Positions 52,276-60,925 of a stretch of 64,000 nt of DNA are shown here, one piece after another. The DNA is from Nonomuraea polychroma. GTDB lineage: Bacteria; Actinomycetota; Actinomycetes; Streptosporangiales; Streptosporangiaceae. Location of the stretch: positions 7,095,501 to 7,159,500 of the forward strand of contig NZ_SAUN01000001.1 of assembly GCF_004011505.1 (NCBI RefSeq), given 5' to 3'. Made by a program: the position numbers and the translations under genes. Position 1 is the stretch's first letter. Every line of letters begins with the position of its first letter. The notes below the pieces were generated by a model that worked only from the letters and a program-made list of their open reading frames with translations, was not told where the DNA came from and searched no databases.

Positions 52276-52634
52276 TCTTCGGACGTGGCGGCGAACGGGC
52301 GCACCTCGATCGGCGTGTCGATGGCCGCAGTGACCTTGGCGGCCAGGGCAAGCGCGGCGTCCAGATCGTCGGCCCGGATGACGTAGAAGCCGCCGAGATG
52401 GTCCTTGGACTCGGTGAAGGGGCCGTCGGTGGTCACCGTCTGCCTGCCGGCGGTGCGTACGACGGTGGCGGTGTCGGCCTCGTGCAGGCGGCCGGAGAAG
52501 ACCCACATCCCGGACTCCTTCATCTCCTCCTCGACGGTGCTTAGCAGCTGGTGGGAACGCCGCATCTCCTCCTCGGTCATCGGCTCGCGGGCCTGACCCT
52601 CGACGCTGTGAACGGACAGCATGTAGTGCGGCAT
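52272..52634 (-). CDS. YCII/DGPF-domain protein
   Basis: 120-residue small alpha/beta protein with the DGPF motif itself (VTTDGPFTESKDHLGGFYVI) and the usual opening HYMLSVHSVEGQAREPMTEE. The fold is a ferredoxin-like dimer. Function is unknown; it accompanies DUF6596 ECF sigma factors, and here the two genes overlap by four bases, so they are translated together. Confidence 0.92.
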   Translation of the reverse strand: MPHYMLSVHSVEGQAREPMTEEEMRRSHQLLSTVEEEMKESGMWVFSGRLHEADTATVVRTAGRQTVTTDGPFTESKDHLGGFYVIRADDLDAALALAAKVTAAIDTPIEVRPFAATSEE

Positions 52635-52725
52635 GGCGGTGCTCCTCTCGCAGGGGCGGATCCTTCCCGCCCGGTCACCTGACTACGAACAGGCCTCGCC
52701 CGGATCGACACCTGCGCTGGAAAAT

Positions 52726-53055
52726 TTAGTCTCCTCGCCCGGCCGGGACGCAGGCGTTGGCGCGGGCTTCCGCGAGGAGGTCGCGCCAGAGTTGCTCGCC
52801 GGGATCAGGCAGGGCGACCCACTCGCGGAAGACCTTGCCGGCCGGGGCGAAGGGGCGGCCGATGCCGTCCTCGACGAGCTGGGCGACGCGCCGGCGCGGC
52901 AGCTTGACGATCAGCGCCTGGCTCCGGCGGTCGAGGGAGGCGAAGAAACGGCCGTCATAGCGCAGGCAGGGCAGTCCCATCATGGTCGAGCGGGTGATCG
53001 CGGGTTCGGTGAGCATCGGCTCGGCCAGGTCCCAGAACAGCTCTTCAGGCGACAT
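52726..53055 (-). CDS. TfoX-N / MmcQ-YjbR-like small protein
   Basis: 109 residues. SPEELFWDLAEPMLTEPAIT, STMMGLPCLRYDGRFFASLD, LIVKLPRRRVAQLVEDGIG and a final helix DLLAEARANA. The motif order (strand F-F-A-S, then L-I-V-K-L and a Trp-containing edge EWVALPDP) fits the TfoX N-terminal / MmcQ-YjbR fold. Role unknown. Divergent from the second sigma factor, whose start is 102 bases away. Confidence 0.7.
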   Translation of the reverse strand: MSPEELFWDLAEPMLTEPAITRSTMMGLPCLRYDGRFFASLDRRSQALIVKLPRRRVAQLVEDGIGRPFAPAGKVFREWVALPDPGEQLWRDLLAEARANACVPAGRGD

Positions 53056-53156
53056 CTCATCCTCCTCAGGTGGCGACGTCCTGTCAGATCCGCGGCGGAG
53101 AAAGAACTCATCGACCTCATCGATTCGTGTCGTACCCGGTCGCTAGGCTCGCTGTC

Positions 53157-54125
53157 GTGAGCACGATCGAAGACACCGATGCCGAGCAGGCCCGCTTGCT
53201 GGCCGCCGCACAGGGCGGCGATCGCGCCGCCTTCGACGCCCTGCTCGCCCCGCATCGGCGAGCTGTTCACCTGCACTGTTATCGCATGCTGGGCTCGATC
53301 GACCAGGCCGAGGACGCGGTGCAGGAGGCGCTGCTGCGGGCCTGGCGAGGGCTGGGCGGCTACGAAGGCCGGGCGCCGTTGCATCACTGGCTGCACAAGA
53401 TCGCGACCATGGCCTGCCTGAGGGCCGTCGAGCGGCGCGAGCGGCTGCCCGCCGTCCATGCCGAGATCGCGCACCTGCAGCCCTACCCCGACGCGCTGCT
53501 CGACGAGCTCGACCCCGCCCTGGTCGTCGAGCGGCGCGAGGAGGTGGCGCTGGCCTTCATCGCCGCGCTGCAGCTGCTGCCGCCCACCCAGCGGGCCGTG
53601 GTCATCCTGCGCGAGGTGCTGTCCTGGAGCGCCGCCGAGGTCGCCGCCCTGCTCGACCTCAGCGTGCCGGCCGTCAACAGCTCGTTGCAGCGCGGCCGGG
53701 CGGCCCTTCGCGCCCACACTGCCAGGCCGCAACGTCCGCTGGTCTACTACGAACAGGAGTTGCTACAGCGGTTCGTACAGTCCTGGCAGCGGCGCGACCT
53801 CGACGCCCTGGCCGCCCTGCTGCGCGAGGACGTCATCCTGCGGATGCCGCCGGAACAGGTGGAGATCATCGGCCGGACGGCGGTGACGCAGTTCTTCGCC
53901 ACACGGCCGGCCGGCGGACGGCTGGACCTCATCAAGCTGGTCGAGACCGCGGCGAACGGCCAGCCCGCGCTGGCCGCCTACCTGCCCGACAGCACCAACA
54001 CCTGCCGCGGCTACGGAATCATGGTGCTGTCCCCGACCCCGCAGGGCGTGGCGGAGATCATCGGGTTCCCCGATCCCGAGCTGTTCCGCTGGTTCGACCT
54101 GCGGCAGGAGGCAGGAGCGGGATAA
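53157..54125 (+). CDS. ECF sigma factor with C-terminal SnoaL-like domain
   Basis: 322 residues from GTG 53157. Sigma-2: FDALLAPHRRAVHLHCYRML, DQAEDAVQEALLRAWRGL, HHWLHKIATMACLRAVERRE. Sigma-4: ALQLLPPTQRAVVILREVLS, SAAEVAALLDLSVPAVNSSL. The C-terminal about 120 residues (ELLQRFVQSWQRRDLDALAA, LREDVILRMPPE) form a SnoaL/NTF2-like domain. This is the ECF56/SigG-like class in which the extra domain tunes activity in place of an anti-sigma factor. TAGGCT lies eight bases before the GTG and no ribosome-binding site is visible, so the mRNA is probably leaderless. Confidence 0.9.
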   Translation: MSTIEDTDAEQARLLAAAQGGDRAAFDALLAPHRRAVHLHCYRMLGSIDQAEDAVQEALLRAWRGLGGYEGRAPLHHWLHKIATMACLRAVERRERLPAVHAEIAHLQPYPDALLDELDPALVVERREEVALAFIAALQLLPPTQRAVVILREVLSWSAAEVAALLDLSVPAVNSSLQRGRAALRAHTARPQRPLVYYEQELLQRFVQSWQRRDLDALAALLREDVILRMPPEQVEIIGRTAVTQFFATRPAGGRLDLIKLVETAANGQPALAAYLPDSTNTCRGYGIMVLSPTPQGVAEIIGFPDPELFRWFDLRQEAGAG

Positions 54126-54330
54126 GACCGCACGATCGGTCCACGCCAGATCGTGGGCCGGGTCGAACAGGTACTTGGCCACCTCAGCCCGACGAGCTCC
54201 CTCGCACCGCCACCCGCGGGCTCACCTCGGCTGGCATTCATTCCTTGTGTCCTTGCGATGACTTCGGGCGGCAGCCGGGATCTGTCAGGGCGAACGGTCG
54301 CGCCGCGACCCCCCACAAGGAAGAAGCCCC

Positions 54331-55275
54331 ATGGATCCTCGCACCGTCGTCGAGCCCTACTACCACGCCTGGCAATATCGAGCCGGCGACATGAGTCAGG
54401 TTCCGTTCGCTGACGACTTCATCTTCACCGGACCCGTCGCCAGCTTCACCAACAGCGCCGGCTACCGCGCCATGGCCCGCCAGGCAGGCGCCGCGGTACG
54501 CGACTTCCGGATACGGCACCAGTTCACCGACGGCGACCTGGTCTGCTCGGTCATCGACTGGGAGATGGACCCGCTCCCCGCCACCCTGACCGCCACCGAA
54601 CTGCTCCACGTCCGCGACGGAAAGATCGTCTCCGGCGAGCTGATCTACGACGCCGAAGACCTGCGCCGCGCGATGACCACCGCCCAGCAGCCGGGCATCA
54701 CGGCCCTGCTGGAACGCAGCCACGCCCACGTCACCCAGGTGCTGGGCCAGATCAGCGCACAGGACTGGGCGGCGGCCAGCACGTGCGAGAAATGGACCGT
54801 CCGCCAGACCGCCAACCACCTGGCCGGCGCCCTGCTGCTGCTCGCCCGCATCGCCGAAGACGACCAGGTAGAACCGGCCGAGCTCGACGCCCAGCGCCAA
54901 GCCGACACCGACCACCTCGGCACCGACCCGGTAGCCGCCTTCGCCGCGATCGCCGACCGGTCGGTGGCGGCCTTCACCGCGCCCGGCACGCTGGAACGCC
55001 AGTACGCCTTCATGGGCGCCACCGTGCCCGGCGCCGTGTCGGCCTCGATCAGCCTGCACGAATCGCTGATCCACGGCTGGGACATCGCCACCGGCGCCCA
55101 CCTGCCCTACCCCGCCGACGATGACATCGTGCAGGCGGTGTGGCGGTACGCCGAAACCGGCGTCAACGACACCCAGCGCCGCGCCGGACATTTCGCCGAC
55201 GCGATCCCCGTGTTGCCCGCCTCTCCGCTGCTGGTCCGGCTGCTGGCCCACGTGGGACGGCACGCCCAGCTGTGA
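54331..55275 (+). CDS. SnoaL-like plus mycothiol-dependent-isomerase-like (TIGR03086/DinB) fusion
   Basis: 314 residues in two domains. Residues 1-105 are a SnoaL/NTF2-like sandwich (VVEPYYHAWQ, DDFIFTGPVASF, ELLHVRDGKIVSGELIYDAE). Residues about 118-314 are a maleylpyruvate-isomerase/DinB four-helix bundle; metal-binding His are visible in VRQTANHLAGALLLLA, HESLIHGWDIATGAH. The family uses mycothiol or acts on unknown substrates. It lies 205 bases after the SnoaL-containing sigma factor in the same direction and might belong to its regulon. Confidence 0.85.
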   Translation: MDPRTVVEPYYHAWQYRAGDMSQVPFADDFIFTGPVASFTNSAGYRAMARQAGAAVRDFRIRHQFTDGDLVCSVIDWEMDPLPATLTATELLHVRDGKIVSGELIYDAEDLRRAMTTAQQPGITALLERSHAHVTQVLGQISAQDWAAASTCEKWTVRQTANHLAGALLLLARIAEDDQVEPAELDAQRQADTDHLGTDPVAAFAAIADRSVAAFTAPGTLERQYAFMGATVPGAVSASISLHESLIHGWDIATGAHLPYPADDDIVQAVWRYAETGVNDTQRRAGHFADAIPVLPASPLLVRLLAHVGRHAQL

Positions 55276-55494
55276 ATCCGCGACAGCTGCCCGCCCCCCG
55301 GCGGGCAGCCCCGGCGGGAAGTACCTCAGAGTCCTCAAAGCCCCGGCAAGGGCAACAGCGAGAGCTGAGCAGACGGCTACGCCGGCCCCACTCCCCGCTT
55401 ACCCGGCCGATACGCAACCCGACAGCGGGCGACACAGGCCAACCAGCCCGGCATGGGTTTCATCTAGTCTGAACGGACACTCCCGCGAACGGGC

Positions 55495-55720
55495 CTACGC
55501 GCGGGTCCATTCCTGGCCCTGCCAGGCCGGGTCCAGCGGGGTGGCCGATGTGGTTGGAGTAGTTCGACAGCGTCCTCATGCCGACGCCGAGGACGATGTC
55601 GAGCACGTGGCGGCGGGTGTAGCCAGCCGCGAGGAATGCCTCGATCTCGGCGTCGTCCACCCAGCCGCGCTGGGTGACCATCGCCTGGGTGAGGCGGCGG
55701 GCGGCTTCCAACGCCTCGTC
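55495..55720 (-). pseudogene. AhpD/carboxymuconolactone-decarboxylase-like C-terminal relic
   Basis: Minus-strand frame reads ARRLTQAMVTQRGWVDDAEI, EAFLAAGYTRRHVLDIVLGV, GMRTLSNYSNHIGH, the last helices of an AhpD-like protein. One frame over, the expected end TPLDPAWQGQEWTRA follows, closing at TAG 55495-55497. The N-terminal half with the CxxC motif is missing: it is cut at about 55720, where Tn3 transposase sequence begins on the other strand. Confidence 0.65.
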
Positions 55721-55945
55721 CTGGGGTTCATCACCAACGTCTGCATCCTCTGGAATACCGTCTACACGGCTCGCGCGCTGGACGAAATCCGCGCCGCAGG
55801 AAAGAAGATAGCCGCCGACATCGCTCGGTTGTCCCCGCTGGGATTTGAGCATTTCAATTTCCTGGGCCGCTACAGCTTCGCTCTGCCGGAGATCATCCGG
55901 GACGGCGCCTTGCGCCCGCTGCGCACGCCCCCGCCAGGCCAGTAA
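55721..55945 (+). pseudogene. Tn3-family transposase C-terminal relic
   Basis: Seventy-four codons read LGFITNVCILWNTVYTARAL, DEIRAAGKKIAADIARLSPL and FEHFNFLGRYSFALPE to a stop at 55943-55945. This is the conserved end of Tn3-family transposases (L-W-N-T-x-Y ... A-x-L-S-P-L ... H-x-N-x-L-G-R-Y-S-F). The DDE domain is absent, and I saw no 38-bp terminal inverted repeats. Confidence 0.75.
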
Positions 55946-55967
55946 CCCCTTCTGGGCCGCACCCGCT

Positions 55968-56243
55968 TCACCTCGGCGTGGTGGGCTGCGCCTCGGCCGG
56001 CACGAGCATCCGGCGGACCTGCTCATGGGAGACCCCGGCGTGCTTGCCGATCCGGCGCAGCCCCCACCCCTCACCGCGGGCGTCCGCCATCGCCGCGGCC
56101 ATCGCCTGTGAGGTGACGTCATCGAGCATCGCCCTGAGTTCCGCCAGCCGCGCCAGCCGTACCGCAGGCGCCAGATCGGCGATGTCGCTGCAGAACCGGG
56201 CAACGTCAGACCGCAGGAACGCCACACCCTCTGAGTCCGCCAC
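55968..56243 (-). CDS. Small HTH-containing protein
   Basis: 91 residues: an N-terminal helical part (VARFCSDIADLAPAVRLARL, AELRAMLDDVTSQAMAAAMA) and a C-terminal helix-turn-helix-like segment (GWGLRRIGKHAGVSHEQVRR). Such small proteins are abundant in actinomycete mobile elements and may act as DNA-binding accessories. Start ATG 56243 lacks a strong ribosome-binding site. Confidence 0.6.
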   Translation of the reverse strand: MADSEGVAFLRSDVARFCSDIADLAPAVRLARLAELRAMLDDVTSQAMAAAMADARGEGWGLRRIGKHAGVSHEQVRRMLVPAEAQPTTPR

Positions 56244-56375
56244 GGCGCAAGACTGGCCTGGTCAGAGACAGTGTGTCAAATCGTGTGACGCTAACCCCGA
56301 CTCGTCGTTCCACTAGTACTGGGAGGCCTAGATGGCGGACTGGTGGGGCTTTCGTGGCCAGTAGCGTGAACTTTT

Positions 56376-56760
56376 ATGAACAATGCGAGCCTCTTGACCG
56401 AGGCTGCCGTACTGACCCAGGTCAATAAGTGGGTCGGCGTCATCATCGCGTTCGTCGCTGCGCTCATAGTCGCGCCCGACGGCACGCGTCTGCTTCTCAG
56501 CCGCTCGGCAACGTGGGTTCGCGCCCAGGTCGACCGCTTCCCGGAAACCCTCCGGGCAGAGTGTCCAGCTCGGTGTGGCCGGTGAAGGCAGCGCGGTCGG
56601 AAACATGACCGTCACTGTCTCTGGCCGCGCCTGGCGGCCGGACGACCCAGTTGACGACCGCATCGAGGTTTTGCGTACCTACATCGTCGACGTCGAGGGG
56701 CGTCTCAACCAGGCGAAGCAGGAGATCAGCCGGGCGGCGGGAGGTCGAGATGCGCCCAGC
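56376..56760 (+). pseudogene. Frameshifted membrane-anchored hypothetical protein
   Basis: ATG 56376 opens NASLLTEAAVLTQVNKWVGV, one membrane helix (IIAFVAALIVAPDG), then WVRAQVDRFPETLR. The frame stops at 56583-56585. The frame that takes over near 56560 reads GSAVGNMTVTVSGRAWRPDD, RIEVLRTYIVDVEGRLNQAK, QEISRAAGG and stops at about 56775. The two halves fit one protein (membrane anchor plus coiled segment) split by a frameshift, and the end seems cut by the following gene. Family not recognised. Confidence 0.4.
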
Positions 56761-57487
56761 TGTGATGTCTTATGATCATGTGCCTTATGTGGAGTGCCCG
56801 CTTTGCGAGGGGTGACTGCTCGGCCTTGCCAGGGGTGAATGCTCTGGGCTGCGAGGGGCTGGTGGTGTGCTGACGGCCTCGCGTGGCGTATGTGACAGCA
56901 ACCGTGACGGCCTCCTCCGGGTCTAGCACCGGCCGCACGAGGAGACGGCCGCCGCAGCGCTGGGTGACCTCGGCCATGCCCGCGCGTTCCAGTTCCCGGA
57001 GCCTGCGCCGACCGGTATCAGCCGAGGCGCCCAGCAGCCCGCCCAGGTGGCCGACGGAGGTCTCCAGCGGCTGCTGGACAGCCCCACCATGACTGGCCAG
57101 CACCAGCGCGTACAACCGCCACGCGGCCGGGGAGATACCCCGATCGGACATGCTGAGATTTGACAGCAGATCCAGCGTCCAGGCCGGCACCGCCACGTAC
57201 GGCTCGCCGGTCTCACGGGGCAGCCGCAAAGCCGCATGCCGCACCGCGCGTTTGGCCCCAACGGGCTGGATCGGGCCGGCCAGGGCCCGCCCGTGCCCTC
57301 CGCGGCGCGCGCCGTCCAAGGTCTTCTCGCTCACGCCCAACGTCTCAGCCACCCAGCAGCGCCGCGCGTACGCCGGAGCTCGGCCACCACCCAGAGCGCG
57401 GGGCATCAACGTCTCGTATATCGCCCACGCGGCCACCGCCAGGGCGCCATGCGAAGGCGAGCGCAGCAGTGAACGAGGAACCTGCAC
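56726..57487 (-). CDS. Integrative-element-type helix-turn-helix protein
   Basis: 253 residues from GTG 57487 (VQVPRSLLRSPSHGALAVAA). Typical segments of a protein class found on actinomycete integrative and conjugative elements: AWAIYETLMPRALGGGRAPA, WVAETLGVSEKTLDGARRGG, YVAVPAWTLDLLSNL, AAWRLYALVLASHGG and LGASADTGRRRLRELERAGM (winged helix). It is probably involved in replication or regulation of the element. In-frame sequence upstream of 57487 is low-complexity. The gene lies 265 bases left of tRNA-Arg, on the side facing the tRNA 3' end, where tRNA-integrating elements insert. Confidence 0.6.
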   Translation of the reverse strand: MQVPRSLLRSPSHGALAVAAWAIYETLMPRALGGGRAPAYARRCWVAETLGVSEKTLDGARRGGHGRALAGPIQPVGAKRAVRHAALRLPRETGEPYVAVPAWTLDLLSNLSMSDRGISPAAWRLYALVLASHGGAVQQPLETSVGHLGGLLGASADTGRRRLRELERAGMAEVTQRCGGRLLVRPVLDPEEAVTVAVTYATRGRQHTTSPSQPRAFTPGKAEQSPLAKRALHIRHMIIRHHSWAHLDLPPPG

Positions 57488-57752
57488 ATGTCCCCGTGGA
57501 AACGATCTGGAGGAAGGCGCGACCCCACCGCCGGTTGTGCCGGTCGACGCCTCTTCCTGACAAGCGGCGCCGGCCGCCGCCGTCACTTGGCCCCACCCGC
57601 GCAAGAGGCGGCCACGGACGGCGAGATCATTCCGCGCATATTCCGCGAGCGGCGGCACTCGCGGGCCGCGACTGGCACACCGTGGCACACGCCGAGCGTC
57701 GGCGGGCAGGCGTTACCGCAGGTCAGGCCCGGGTTTTCTCTGGCCAGGCAAG

Positions 57753-57826
57753 CGCGCCCTGCAGGATTCGAACCTGCGACCGTCGGATTAGAAGTCCGGT
57801 GCTCTATCCAGCTGAGCTAAGGGCGC
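57753..57826 (-). tRNA. tRNA-Arg (anticodon TCT)
   Basis: Full cloverleaf on the minus strand: acceptor GCGCCCT / AGGGCGC, D-arm GCTCAGCTGGATAGAGC, anticodon stem CGGAC with loop CTTCTAA (anticodon TCT), T-arm GCAGGTTCGAATCCTGC, discriminator G. CCA is not encoded. AGA is a rare codon in such GC-rich genomes, and this tRNA is a frequent integration target. Confidence 0.95.
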
Positions 57827-58021
57827 TCCCGCCTTATTGTGCATGATCCGGCGACTTGTCACGCACTCGTTTTCCCTGTGTCAGCCCTCCGGCCTCCGTG
57901 ACGCCGCCCGCGAGCAGCGCTCGCCAGGCCCCGATCCCCCCGTCCAGCGGGCCTCGTCGCCATGGCGGCGGGTGGAAATCTCGGGGCGGTGGTGGGGTGG
58001 GAAGGTCTAAGCTGTCGTGGC

Positions 58022-58804
58022 ATGGTCGCGACGCTCCTGCATGAGATTCCCCTGGAGGGCGGGGATGTGACTGACGGGGTGGTGCGGGTCGGGGACACCG
58101 TGCGGAGACCGGTCAGTGCGTCCACGCCCGCCGTGCATGCCCTGCTCAGGCATCTTGAGGTCATGGGGTTCGCGGGCGCGCCGCGGGTGCTGGGGGTTGA
58201 TGGGCTCGGGCGCGAGGTGCTGACCTATCTGCCGGGGGTCAGCGGGGTACGGCTGGAAAGTGTGACGGATGAGGCGCTCGAGGGCTTAGCGCGGTTGTTG
58301 CGGGACTATCACGATGCGACCGCCGGGTTTCCGCTGACCTTGGACGGGTGGGAAGGCGGGTCGAATGATGACAGGGCGCCGGACGTCCTTGGGCATTGTG
58401 ACTTAACGCCGGATAACGTGATCTTTCGGGCGGGGCGGCCCTACGCGATGATCGACTTTGATCTGGCTCGGCCCACTACTCGGCTTTTCGACGTCGTGAC
58501 CACGCTGAGGCACTGGGCGCCCATCGCCGATCCGGTCGACCGGCCGCCGCTGCTGCGCAATCTCGACGTGGGCGCCCGCCTGCGGCTCTTCTGCGACGCG
58601 TACGGCGTCCCGCCACGCGATCGGCGGCGGCTGCTCGAGCTGGCGAGGCTGCGCTTCCAACGTTCCTACACGGTCATGCGAGGGCGCGCGGCGGCCGGTG
58701 GCAACTGGGCGAAGATGTGGGCGGGGGGCGCGGGTGAGCGCATCCGGCGGGCGGCGGCCTGGCTGGATGTGCACGAAGATGAGCTTCATGCCCATTTGGT
58801 ATGA
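58022..58804 (+). CDS. Aminoglycoside-phosphotransferase-like kinase
   Basis: 260 residues from ATG 58022. APH/choline-kinase fold: VRVGDTVRRPVSASTPAVHA, ALLRHLEVMGFAGAPRVLG, catalytic loop DVLGHCDLTPDNVIF (H-x-D-x-x-x-x-N) and metal site YAMIDFDLARP. The ATP-binding lobe is short, as in many small actinomycete members of unknown substrate; drug resistance cannot be assumed. TAAGCT ends about eight bases before the ATG and there is no ribosome-binding site, so the mRNA may be leaderless. It overlaps the start of the next gene. Confidence 0.85.
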   Translation: MVATLLHEIPLEGGDVTDGVVRVGDTVRRPVSASTPAVHALLRHLEVMGFAGAPRVLGVDGLGREVLTYLPGVSGVRLESVTDEALEGLARLLRDYHDATAGFPLTLDGWEGGSNDDRAPDVLGHCDLTPDNVIFRAGRPYAMIDFDLARPTTRLFDVVTTLRHWAPIADPVDRPPLLRNLDVGARLRLFCDAYGVPPRDRRRLLELARLRFQRSYTVMRGRAAAGGNWAKMWAGGAGERIRRAAAWLDVHEDELHAHLV

Positions 58805-59741
58805 CCCCCTCGGCCTCGCTCTCGGCGTGGCGCTCGATCGGCTGGTAGGAGATCCGCGTAGTGCCGCCCACCCGGTCGCGGTGTTCGGGCGGGCGGCGGC
58901 GGGGCTGGAGCAATCCCTGTACGGGGACACGAAGGCGCATGGCGTGTTGCATGTGGCCATCTGCGTGGCGGGTGCGGCCGGGCTCGGGCTCGCCGTCCAG
59001 CGCATGCCCGGACGCGGGACGCGTACGGTCGCGACGGCCCTCGCCACCTGGGCCGTCCTCGGAGGCACCACGCTCGCCCGCGAAGGCGTCTTCATGGCCG
59101 ACGCGCTCGAACGCGACGACCTGGAGCGGGCCAGGCGCAGGCTGCCGCATCTGTGCGGGCGGGACCCATCCGCGCTGGAGGCGGCGGAGCTGGCGCGGGC
59201 CACGGTGGAGTCGCTGGCCGAGAACACCTCCGACGCCGTCGTGGCGCCGTTGTTCTGGGGTGCGGTGGCGGGGGTGCCGGGGTTGCTGGCGTACCGGGCG
59301 ATCAACACCTTGGACGCGATGATCGGGCACCGGTCACCGCGTTACCAGCGGTTCGGGTGGGCGGCGGCTCGGCTGGACGACGTGGCGAACTATGTCCCGG
59401 CGCGGGTGACGGGGCTGCTCACGGTCCTGGCCGGGCCGGATCGGCGGCAGGCCCTCGCCGTGCTGCGGCGGGACGGGCACCGGCATCCCAGCCCGAACGC
59501 CGGCCGGTGCGAGGCCGCGTTCGCCGGCGCGCTCGGCGTCACCCTGGGCGGCGCCAATGTCTACGAGGGGCGGACCGAGCACCGTCCCACCATGGGTGAC
59601 GGCCCCAAGCCGGGCGTCGGGGACATTCGCCGCGCCGTACGTCTGACGCGGGTGGTGAGCCTGGCCGCGGCCGGCGCCGCCGTGGCCGCTTCGTTCCTGA
59701 TCAACCGAGCGGCGGCGGGCCGCCGACAGAGAATCCGGTAA
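58788..59741 (+). CDS. cobD: Cobalamin biosynthesis protein CobD/CbiB
   Basis: 317-residue membrane protein that attaches aminopropanol to cobyric acid to form cobinamide. Family motifs: LALGVALDRLVGDPRSAAHP, VAVFGRAAAGLEQ, ESLAENTSDAVVAPLFWGAV, YRAINTLDAMIGHRSPRYQR, GWAAARLDDVANYVPARVTG and HRHPSPNAGRCEAAFAGALG. About five hydrophobic helices. The start may be 58779 or 58788, both inside the end of the kinase gene, suggesting translational coupling. No other cobalamin genes are next to it. Confidence 0.93.
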   Translation: MPIWYDPLGLALGVALDRLVGDPRSAAHPVAVFGRAAAGLEQSLYGDTKAHGVLHVAICVAGAAGLGLAVQRMPGRGTRTVATALATWAVLGGTTLAREGVFMADALERDDLERARRRLPHLCGRDPSALEAAELARATVESLAENTSDAVVAPLFWGAVAGVPGLLAYRAINTLDAMIGHRSPRYQRFGWAAARLDDVANYVPARVTGLLTVLAGPDRRQALAVLRRDGHRHPSPNAGRCEAAFAGALGVTLGGANVYEGRTEHRPTMGDGPKPGVGDIRRAVRLTRVVSLAAAGAAVAASFLINRAAAGRRQRIR

Positions 59742-59777
59742 TCGGTCAGAGTGATGGTCATCAGTCAAACGCTGTTT

Positions 59778-60008
59778 TCACATGACCTGGTTCAGGTTGA
59801 GCACGAGCCAGATCACGAATATCGAGATCAGCGTTATTCCGACCATCGCCTTGGCGGCGTTGTTCGCGACCTCCTTCCTGGCCGTGACCTGCTTGGCGCT
59901 CTGCTTCCACACCTGACGCATGAGGATCATGTTCTGGAAGCGGCGGCCCAGGGAGAATACGGCCAGGCCGAGGAGGATGAATAAGAAGACACGACCGTCA
60001 GGTCCCAC
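59778..60008 (-). CDS. Small membrane protein
   Basis: 76 residues with two hydrophobic helices (VFLFILLGLAVFSLG and AMVGITLISIFVIWLVLNL) separated by a basic loop (RQVWKQSAKQVTARKE). This is a common small actinomycete membrane protein of unknown role. Convergent with cobD (stops 37 bases apart). Confidence 0.65.
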   Translation of the reverse strand: MGPDGRVFLFILLGLAVFSLGRRFQNMILMRQVWKQSAKQVTARKEVANNAAKAMVGITLISIFVIWLVLNLNQVM

Positions 60009-60092
60009 GGAGAGCCCCCTGTGGCCTTGAAGAGGTTTAATGCCCCCGAAACATTTGAGAACACAGGATACTCGGACGACCGCGACTTGTAA

Positions 60093-60893
60093 TTAGATTA
60101 TCGGGTCGAAGTCGACGACGATCGGCGCATGATCGGACGGTCCCCTTCCCTTGCGGGCCTCACGATCGACGTACGCCGACCGCACCCGTCCCGCCACCTC
60201 CGCACTGGCGTACACGAGGTCGATCCGCATCCCCTTGTTCTGGTGGAACATCCCGGCCCGGTAGTCCCAGTACGTGAACGGATGCGGCCCCTTCATCGGC
60301 GTCGGCACCACGTCGTGCAGGCCGAGCGCGCGCAGCGCGGCCAGGGCCGCGCGCTCGGCGGGGGTCACGTGGGTGGCGCCGACGAACAGCGCGGGATCCC
60401 ACACGTCGGCGTCCGTGGGCGCCACGTTGAAGTCGCCGCACGCCACCAACGGCATGTCCATCTCCGCGGCGAGCGCCTCCCGCAGCGCGGCGAACCAGTC
60501 GAGCTTGTAGAGGTAGTGGGGAGAGTCGACGGTACGGCCGTTCGGCGCGTACAGCGACCACACCCGCATGCCGGCGCAGGTCGCGCCGATCGCGCGGGCC
60601 TCGGGGCGGGCCGCGCCCACGCCGTCCATCTCGGCGAAGCCCGGCTCGCCGGGGAAGCTCAGCGTCACCTCGTCCAGGCCGACCTTGGAGAGCAGCGCGA
60701 CGCCGTTCCACCGCCCGTCGCCGTGTGCCGCGGCGGCGTATCCGAGCGCGCCCACCTCAGCGACGGGGAACGCCTCGGCCGGGCACTTGGTCTCCTGCAG
60801 GCAGACGATGTCGGGCTTGGTCGCGGCCAGCCAGTCGAGCAGCCGGGGCAGGCGTGCCTTGACGGAGTTCACGTTCCAGGTAGCCAGGCGCAT
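60093..60893 (-). CDS. xthA: Exodeoxyribonuclease III
   Basis: 266-residue AP endonuclease / 3'-5' exonuclease of base-excision repair. All family blocks are present: MRLATWNVNSVKARLPRLLD, VCLQETKCPAEAFP (metal Glu), SLYAPNGRTVDSPHY (Tyr), VACGDFNVAPTDADVWDP (Asp-x-Asn) and GRGPSDHAPIVVDF (Asp-His). Length is normal. Confidence 0.95.
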   Translation of the reverse strand: MRLATWNVNSVKARLPRLLDWLAATKPDIVCLQETKCPAEAFPVAEVGALGYAAAAHGDGRWNGVALLSKVGLDEVTLSFPGEPGFAEMDGVGAARPEARAIGATCAGMRVWSLYAPNGRTVDSPHYLYKLDWFAALREALAAEMDMPLVACGDFNVAPTDADVWDPALFVGATHVTPAERAALAALRALGLHDVVPTPMKGPHPFTYWDYRAGMFHQNKGMRIDLVYASAEVAGRVRSAYVDREARKGRGPSDHAPIVVDFDPII

Positions 60894-60925
60894 GCTTCTT
60901 AGCGTCTACGATTCTCTGTGTTTGC

